Source: DASQPR01 sp963836775
GTDB taxonomy: Bacteria; Actinomycetota; Actinomycetes; Mycobacteriales; Micromonosporaceae
Assembly: GCA_963836775.1 (NCBI GenBank)
Contig: CAWIKR010000003.1
Coordinates: forward strand, 868,001-932,000
Reading direction: 5' to 3'
Length of the DNA stretch: 64,000 bases
Position 1 is the first letter of the stretch; every line of letters begins with the position of its first letter. Positions 56,579 to 64,000 of the stretch are shown piece after piece. Both the position numbers and the translations under genes were made by a program. Under the pieces are notes generated by a model. That model did no database searches. It worked only from the letters and a program-made list of their open reading frames with translations, and was not told the DNA's origin.

Positions 56579-57325
56579 GTGACCGACGCACCGAGACTGG
56601 GCAGCGGATCGCTGCTGAACTTCATGTCACCGATCTCCGACCAGCGCGCCGATGCGATCGTGAGTGCGCTCGCCGCCGAGTCGCCGGCGACCATCGCGGA
56701 CTATGGCTGCGGCTGGGGCGAGCTTCTGCTTCGGTTGCTGGCAGCGGCTCCGGAGGCGACCGGAATCGGGGTCGACGTGCACGGACCGGACATCGCTCGG
56801 GCCCGCGCCAACGCCGAGCGTCGCGGGCTGGACGATCGGGCGACCTTTGTAGAGGGCCCGGCGACCGATGTGGACGGCACCGCCGACGTCATCCTGAGCA
56901 TCGGTGCGTACCACGCATTTGGCGGCATCCCCGAGGCGCTGGCCGCCCTGCTCGACCGCCTCAACCCCGGCGGGCGCCTGCTCTTCGGCGTGGAGTTCTG
57001 GGAGCGGGTGCCGGACGCCGACCGCCTGGCCAAGATGTGGCCCGGAATGTCCGTCGACGACTGCATGGAGCTGGGCGACATCGCGGATCTCGCGGTCGCG
57101 GCCGGCTTCCGGCCGTTGAGCATCCAAGTGTCCGGCGTCGATGAATGGGACGTGTTCGAGTCCGGAAACAGCGCCGACGTGGAGCGCTGGTTGCTGGCGA
57201 ACCCGGGCCACCCGGAGTCCGGTCAGCTCCGCGGCAAGCTCGACCAGCAGCGCGATCGATGGCTCCGGGGCACTCGCGGCTACTTCGGATTCGCGTTCTT
57301 CATGCTGGGCGCACCCGGCAACTGA
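56579..57325 (+). CDS. SAM-dependent methyltransferase
   Basis: A 248-residue class-I methyltransferase. Motif I is ADYGCGWGELLLRLL near residues 41-55, followed by IGVDVHGPDIARARANAERRG and ILSIGAYHAFG. The substrate is unknown. GTG 56579 lies 8 bases after a TAGCGT -10-like hexamer, so leaderless initiation is possible. It stands alone. Confidence 0.88.
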   Translation: MTDAPRLGSGSLLNFMSPISDQRADAIVSALAAESPATIADYGCGWGELLLRLLAAAPEATGIGVDVHGPDIARARANAERRGLDDRATFVEGPATDVDGTADVILSIGAYHAFGGIPEALAALLDRLNPGGRLLFGVEFWERVPDADRLAKMWPGMSVDDCMELGDIADLAVAAGFRPLSIQVSGVDEWDVFESGNSADVERWLLANPGHPESGQLRGKLDQQRDRWLRGTRGYFGFAFFMLGAPGN

Positions 57326-57499
57326 TCGGGGGACGACCGCCCGCCAGAGCGCCGCCCGCCGGTCAAATCGACGCATCATCGAATGTCGTATATATCCGGA
57401 GGTTTTGCCCTACTTACCTGCAAGAGTCTGGAGTTGTTGCACTTGCACGTTTTGTAGTGCCGGGTCGGCCCCGCAGACTCCCGCAGGGAGCGAATAGAT

Positions 57500-58816
57500 A
57501 TGAATAGTTCGGAGACTCACGCCGTCATTGTTGGCGGCGGCTTTGGCGGTGTGGCCTGTGCCAAGCAACTTCAGGACCACCCGGGTGTTCGCGCCACACT
57601 GATCGACAAGAACGGCTTTCATCAGTTCCAGCCACTTCTGTATCAGGTGGCCACCGCCGAGCTGACGCCGGCGGATATCGCGTTCGACCTGGACGAGATG
57701 TTTCTGGACCTGGAGAACGTCACGGTACGCGTCGCTGAGGTCACCGCGATCGACCCGGCACAGCATTCGGTGACCACCGGCGCCGGAGACGTGATCCAGG
57801 GCGACATCCTGGTGCTCGCCGCGGGCGCCCAGCCCAACTTCTTCCACACTCCGGGCGCCGACGAGTTCGCGTTCCCCCTCTACAGCCTTCCGGACGCCGA
57901 GCGCGTCCGGTCGCGGATCCTGCAGATCTTCGAAGATGTGGCCGAGCACCCGGAACTGATCGACTCCGGCGCGCTGAACTTTGTCGTGGTCGGTGCCGGA
58001 CCGACCGGCGTGGAGATCGCCGGAGCGCTGGCTGAGCTGGTGCACGACGTGATGCCGCATCGGTATCACGACATGGACCTGTCGCCGGCTCAGGTGATCA
58101 TTGTCGACCTGGCCAGCGACCCGCTATCGGTGTTCTCCGAAGCCGCACACGAATACGCCACCCGGCAGCTGACCCGGCGCGGCGTGAAGCTGCAGCTCAA
58201 CTCGTCCTGCACGGAAGTCGCCCGCGATCACGTGGTGCTAAGCGACGACACCGTCATCAAGACACACCTGACAGTCTGGGGCGGCGGCGAGATGGCCGCG
58301 CCGGTCATCGCCGAGTCCGGGCTGCCAATCGGCCACGGTGGCCGGGTCGACGTCGAGCGCGATCTGACGGTCCGGGGCGTCCCCGGGGTCTACGCGGTCG
58401 GCGACGCCGCCAACATCCCGGATGAAGACGGATCGATCCTGCCTCAGCTGGGCAGTGTCGCGCAGCAGGCCGGAGGCTGGGTTGGGCGCAACATCCTGGC
58501 AGACCTGAGCGGCGACAAGCACACCCCGTTCGAGTATCACGACAAGGGCATCATGGCGATGATCGGCCGCCGGGCTGCGGTTGCCGAGATCGGTGAGCAT
58601 CGACACGAACTGCACGGGCGCGTCGCGTTCGCGGCTTGGCTCGGCGTCCACGCGGTGCTGCTGGCCAACATGGGCGCCGAGCTGAAGGCGTTCACCGCCT
58701 GGGCCGAGGACTTCTACCTGCGCCCGCATCACCGATCGGCGGAGCTGCTCGATCCGACGAATATCAACACGCCGCGGATCCACTGGCGTGGTGACAAACC
58801 GGCTAGCAAGCGCTGA
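57500..58816 (+). CDS. Type-II NADH dehydrogenase-like FAD oxidoreductase
   Basis: A 438-residue flavoprotein. The FAD-binding motif is VIVGGGFGGVACAKQL near residue 9, the NAD-binding motif is FVVVGAGPTGVEIAGALAEL near 160, and GVPGVYAVGDAAN near 297 is the second FAD site. This is the pattern of NDH-2 and related NAD(P)H:quinone oxidoreductases that feed electrons to quinones without proton pumping. GGGAGCG precedes the ATG at 57500. It lies 11 bp ahead of zwf. Confidence 0.9.
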   Translation: MNSSETHAVIVGGGFGGVACAKQLQDHPGVRATLIDKNGFHQFQPLLYQVATAELTPADIAFDLDEMFLDLENVTVRVAEVTAIDPAQHSVTTGAGDVIQGDILVLAAGAQPNFFHTPGADEFAFPLYSLPDAERVRSRILQIFEDVAEHPELIDSGALNFVVVGAGPTGVEIAGALAELVHDVMPHRYHDMDLSPAQVIIVDLASDPLSVFSEAAHEYATRQLTRRGVKLQLNSSCTEVARDHVVLSDDTVIKTHLTVWGGGEMAAPVIAESGLPIGHGGRVDVERDLTVRGVPGVYAVGDAANIPDEDGSILPQLGSVAQQAGGWVGRNILADLSGDKHTPFEYHDKGIMAMIGRRAAVAEIGEHRHELHGRVAFAAWLGVHAVLLANMGAELKAFTAWAEDFYLRPHHRSAELLDPTNINTPRIHWRGDKPASKR

Positions 58817-58827
58817 GGAGAACCGAC

Positions 58828-60242
58828 ATGGCTGGCCAAACCACCGATGCGACGCCGGCACCGGCCGACGTGTTCGTCATCTTCGGGATCACCGGCGACC
58901 TCGCCAAGGTGATGACGTTCCACTCGCTCTACCGGCTGGAGGCTCGGGGGCTGCTGGACTGCCCGATCGTCGGCGTCGCCGTCGACGACTGGTCGGTCGA
59001 GCAACTGCGGGACCACGCGCGGGAGTGCATAGCCGGCTCCGGCGAGACCATCGACGAAGCGGTCTTCGCACGGCTGGCCGCGCGGTTTTCCTACGTCGCT
59101 GGCGACTTCAACGATCCGGGCACCTATCGCGACGTCGCCGGTGCCATGAAGGGCGCCCGGATGCCGGTGTTCTACCTGGAGATCCCGCCATTCCTGTTCG
59201 GTCCGGTGATCGGCAAGCTCACCGAGGCCGGCCTGACCAAGACCGGCCGGGTTGTCGTGGAGAAGCCGTTCGGGCACGACCTCGATTCGGCCCGGCAGCT
59301 GTCTGCCGAGCTGCACCAATACATCGACGAGTCGCAGCTGTTCCGGATCGATCACTTCCTCGGCAAGATGGGTCTCGAGGAGCTGCTCTACTTCCGGTTC
59401 GCGAACACGATGATCGAACCGCTGTGGAATCGCAACTTCGTCGAGTGCGTGCAGATCACCATGGCGGAGAGCTTCGGCGTAGAGGACCGCGGCCACTTCT
59501 ACGACCCGGTCGGCGCGCTGCGTGATGTCGTCGTCAACCATCTGATGCAACTACTTGCCGCCGGCGCCATGGAGCCGCCGGCCGGACACGATCCGCTGGC
59601 GTTCAACGTCTGCAAGACGGCGCTCTGGCAGGCGATGCCGGCCGCCGATCCGGCCAACTACGTCCGAGGCCAGTACGACGGCTATCTGAGCACGGACGGC
59701 GTCGCGAAGACCTCGACCACCGAGACCTATCTCGCGCTGCGGCTGGACATCGACAACTGGCGGTGGTCCGGCGTGCCGTTCTTCATCCGGACCGGCAAGC
59801 ACCTGGCGACCACACAGACCGAGTTCCGGGTGGTGTTCAAGCAGCCACCGCGGCTCGGCCTCGGCGCCCGCGGCATGCGCGACCCGGAGGCCAACCAGCT
59901 CGCCGTGCGCCTGGACCCGCGCACCGGAATCCGGTTCGACATGGCGGCGCGGCGGGCCGGCGAGGACACGCCCGGTCCGATCTACCTGCAGATGAAGTTC
60001 GCCGAGGAGGGTGGCGAAGGCGCGACGCCCTATGAGGTGCTGCTGCGCGCGGCGCTGGTCGGCGACCACTCCAAGTTCACCCGGCAAGCCGGCGTCGAGG
60101 AGAAGTGGCGGATCGTGCAGCCGCTGCTCGACGCGCCACCGCCGGTCTACTCGTACGCCCAGGGATCCTGGGGCCCCAAGGAAGCCGACAGCCTGGTTGC
60201 CGACGTCGGCGGCTGGCGCCGGCCATGGACGGAGGAGACATC

Positions 60243-60246
<4 letters not shown>
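58828..60246 (+). CDS. zwf: Glucose-6-phosphate 1-dehydrogenase
   Basis: A 472-residue enzyme that oxidises glucose 6-phosphate to 6-phosphogluconolactone and makes NADPH. FVIFGITGDLAKVMTFHSLY is the cofactor region, VVEKPFGHDLDSA and RIDHFLGKMGLEELLYFRFAN contain the catalytic Lys and His, and NRNFVECVQITMAESFGVEDRG completes the pattern. It is downstream of the NDH-2-like gene and overlaps the GH15 gene by four bases (ATGA). Confidence 0.95.
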
Positions 60247-62219
<1,973 letters not shown>

Positions 62220-62336
62220 CGGCTGACGGCGCCGCGATGCACGGAGGCACCGGATATCCGCAGCCCGAGGCGAGTGTGGCGGGCCTTCGAGACGAGTAGG
62301 AACCACAAGCGCACGAGTTCATTGGGAGCATCGCAC

Positions 62337-62771
62337 ATGACCGACGACGTCGAAACGATGGGACCGATCGACTATCTGGTAGTCGAGTTTCCCGGCAACC
62401 GGATGACCGGCGAGGCGTGGCCGTACCTGGTCGACCTGGTCGATCGCGGCATCGTGAAGATTCTCGACCTCGACTTCGTTTACCGGGATCCGGACGGATC
62501 GATCCGCGAGCTGGGTCTGGCGGACGTGCCGGAGGCGGTCCGGGACCAGTTCGCGGTCTTCGAGGGCGCCCGGTCCGGGCTGCTCGACATGGAGGACCTC
62601 AGGGACGCCGCCGGCGTCATCGATCCCGGCAGCTCCGCCGGAATCCTGGTTTACGAGAACGCCTGGGCCGGCCCGTTCGCGGCGGCGCTCCGGCGCAACG
62701 GCGCCCGGCTGATCGCCGATGGCCGGATCCCGATTCAAACCCTGTTGGCCGCCGTCGACGAGACGGTCTGA
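62337..62771 (+). CDS. DUF6325/DUF1269-like small protein
   Basis: A 144-residue protein. MGPIDYLVVEFPGNRMTGE and VDLVDRGIVKILDLDFVYRD form a beta-alpha-beta start seen in a family of actinobacterial proteins (DUF6325). It ends VYENAWAGPFAAALRRNGARLIADGRIP. Function unknown; it is often next to a SHOCT protein gene as here. ATG 62337 follows GGGAGC. Confidence 0.82.
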   Translation: MTDDVETMGPIDYLVVEFPGNRMTGEAWPYLVDLVDRGIVKILDLDFVYRDPDGSIRELGLADVPEAVRDQFAVFEGARSGLLDMEDLRDAAGVIDPGSSAGILVYENAWAGPFAAALRRNGARLIADGRIPIQTLLAAVDETV

Positions 62772-62791
62772 TCGATCGCAAGGAGTGAGTC

Positions 62792-63088
62792 ATGCCCCGT
62801 CTTCTTCGCGGCATCGCACGCACCGCCGCCGTGGCGGGCACCGCGACCGTGGTATCCAACCGAGTGTCCCGGCGGCAGGCGGGGCGCTGGGCAGATCAGG
62901 ACCAGCAAGCCGCCAACGAGCAGCAGATGCAGTCCGATCAGCAGCAGGCTCCCCAGGCTCCCCAGGCGCCGGCGGCGCCAGACATGTCCGCGCAGATCCA
63001 GCAGCTGCAGCAACTGGCGCAGCTCAAGGATCAGGGCGTGCTCACCGACGCCGAGTTCGCTGAGCAGAAGCGCCGGATCCTGGGCTGA
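62792..63088 (+). CDS. SHOCT-domain protein
   Basis: A 98-residue protein. The N-terminal basic helix (RGIARTAAVAGTATVVSNRVSRRQAG) may contact membranes. A glutamine-rich low-complexity stretch follows. The C-terminal SHOCT motif reads LQQLAQLKDQGVLTDAEFAEQKRRIL. SHOCT domains mediate oligomerisation. The ATG follows AAGGAG and lies 20 bp after the DUF6325 gene. Confidence 0.93.
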   Translation: MPRLLRGIARTAAVAGTATVVSNRVSRRQAGRWADQDQQAANEQQMQSDQQQAPQAPQAPAAPDMSAQIQQLQQLAQLKDQGVLTDAEFAEQKRRILG

Positions 63089-63116
63089 TCCACGGCGTGC
63101 ATCAGAGCGGCAGGCG

Positions 63117-63746
63117 TCACGGAGGCCCTCCGGACGGCTGATTGCGACAGTTGGACGGCGTGTTGTCGCCGGCCACGATGTAGTCGTGGCAAGTGGTGAA
63201 CCGGTAGTTGAACTGCCCGACCAGGAACCCGGCGACGGCGATCAGCACCACGATCACCACCGAGATCACCTGCAGCCGCCGGTTGTGCAGGTCGAAGAAG
63301 TCCGGTGCCAGAATGCGGACCAGAGCCCAGATGGTGAACGGGAGGCTGGCGACGACCAGGCCGACCATGACGTCGTCGAGGACCTTCGCCGCCGTCGACG
63401 TGTGCCCGAGCGGTGCCACGCTGCGCTCCAGGAGCCAAAGCAGCGGCACCGCGAGCACGAACCGCATCCACAGGCGTACGCGCACCTGGTGCCGCAGAAT
63501 CAGCGAGCCGGCCAGCAGAACCGTGGAGACCACCAGGATCTGGAAGAGGCGGGAGTAGAAGACGGTGTGATACGCGCCGAGGTCGAAGGCTACCTCCCAG
63601 ACGACGAGCGAGGCGCCGATCGTGGAGGCGAAGAAGACCCGAAGCCACTGCGGCCGCCCCTCGCGGCCGAAGCCGGCGAGCAGGTCATCGTCTGGAACGC
63701 TAGGCCGCAGGTGACGGCGGCGTTCCGGGCCGCTTGCCGCGGTCAT
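63117..63746 (-). CDS. Membrane protein with ion-channel-like topology
   Basis: A 209-residue membrane protein with about five hydrophobic helices (VFFASTIGASLVVWEVAFDLG, LFQILVVSTVLLAGSLIL, LWMRFVLAVPLLWLL, VMVGLVVASLPFTIWALVRIL, VISVVIVVLIAVAGFLVGQF), then an external loop with two cysteines (RFTTCHDYIVAGDN, then NCRN). No family could be named. ATGA overlap with the antiporter-like gene suggests a common operon and a partner role. Confidence 0.75.
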   Translation of the reverse strand: MTAASGPERRRHLRPSVPDDDLLAGFGREGRPQWLRVFFASTIGASLVVWEVAFDLGAYHTVFYSRLFQILVVSTVLLAGSLILRHQVRVRLWMRFVLAVPLLWLLERSVAPLGHTSTAAKVLDDVMVGLVVASLPFTIWALVRILAPDFFDLHNRRLQVISVVIVVLIAVAGFLVGQFNYRFTTCHDYIVAGDNTPSNCRNQPSGGPP

Positions 63747-64000
63747 GCCGAACCGGCGTCCGGACTTGTCGTCAGTGCCTGGGGGATCGTCGAGATCGGC
63801 CCGAACAGCACCACCGAGTCACCGGCCTGTGGTCGTGGCGTGGACCGGGTGGTGACCGCGACCAGCTCGCCGTTGCGGCGTACCCGGAACAGCAGCTTGT
63901 GATCCGGCGGCACGTTGTCGCCCGCCGCGACGGCGAACCGCGCTCCGCCGCCGAATTCCCGGATCATCGCGTCGTCGGTCAGATCTGGATGGAACAGGAT
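63743..64000 (-). CDS. Cation/proton antiporter-like protein, C-terminal end (runs off window end)
   Basis: The last 85 residues of a larger protein. The visible part reads FGGGARFAVAAGDNVPPDHKLLFRVRRNGELVAV followed by TRSTPRPQAGDSVVLFGP, a TrkA-C/RCK_C-like domain common at the C-terminus of Na+/H+ and K+/H+ antiporters. The rest lies outside the window. The stop codon overlaps the start of the membrane protein by four bases. Confidence 0.6.
   Translation of the reverse strand: MLFHPDLTDDAMIREFGGGARFAVAAGDNVPPDHKLLFRVRRNGELVAVTTRSTPRPQAGDSVVLFGPISTIPQALTTSPDAGSA

Overview
The window is chromosomal DNA from a high-GC actinobacterium. Signs are very GC-rich codon third positions, many GTG starts, ATGA/GTGA stop-start overlaps, the core gene order rpsB-tsf-pyrH-frr-cdsA-rlmN ... 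dxr-rip1-ispG, a type A actinobacterial RNase P RNA, and several genes that start on the first transcribed base (leaderless). DivIVA-repeat proteins, XRE regulators beside a PrimPol-like protein, and repeated intergenic palindromes fit a Micromonosporaceae-like organism. That family assignment is an inference.

Layout. 0-8.8 kb: translation and cell-envelope core (DUF2332 fragment, membrane protein, rpsB, tsf, pyrH, frr, cdsA, rlmN, DivIVA-like protein). 9-17 kb: metabolic and regulatory accessory genes (DUF2631, MBL-Rieske oxidoreductase, divergent PRPP synthetase paralogue, molybdopterin sulfite-oxidase-like protein, HTH/Clp-N pair behind twin operators, aldo/keto reductase, winged-helix regulator with membrane partner, GNAT). 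17-22 kb: an alanyl-tRNA synthetase catalytic-domain protein preceded by an alanine-rich leader peptide and an intrinsic terminator, then a two-component system, a PhyH dioxygenase and a lipoprotein. 22.3-26 kb: dxr, site-2 protease and ispG, followed by a 165-bp palindromic element. 26-28.7 kb: PadR regulator, GNAT, membrane protein. 28.8-35.7 kb: permease, GntR regulator, glutamine-synthetase-like ligase, aldehyde dehydrogenase, SDR and class-I amidotransferase-like hydrolase. Together these form a complete gamma-glutamylation route for an amine such as ethanolamine or a polyamine. 36-44.6 kb: a threonine-rich leaderless micro-ORF with terminator, LapA-like protein, P-loop kinase, PrimPol-like protein/XRE divergon, flavoprotein, NIF3, zinc ribbon, RNase H-phosphatase fusion and two DUF4190 proteins. 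44.7-47.6 kb: TauE permease and acyltransferase-3/SGNH. 47.8-50.5 kb: rnpB, whose 3' end is an attachment site for a decayed integrative element bounded by a 30-bp direct repeat. 50.5-64 kb: MFS transporter, hydrolase, GNAT, Kup, LysE/Lrp divergon, methyltransferase, NDH-2, zwf with GH15 trehalase-like enzyme, small proteins, and the 3' end of a probable cation/proton antiporter.

The most notable observations are: the leaderless Ala-codon leader peptide with competing antiterminator/terminator helices in front of the truncated AlaRS; the rnpB-integrated element remnant; the orphan Thr-rich leaderless leader with its terminator at 36.0-36.1 kb; and the promoter at 13.65 kb whose -35 and -10 boxes are each embedded in one of two palindromic operators.
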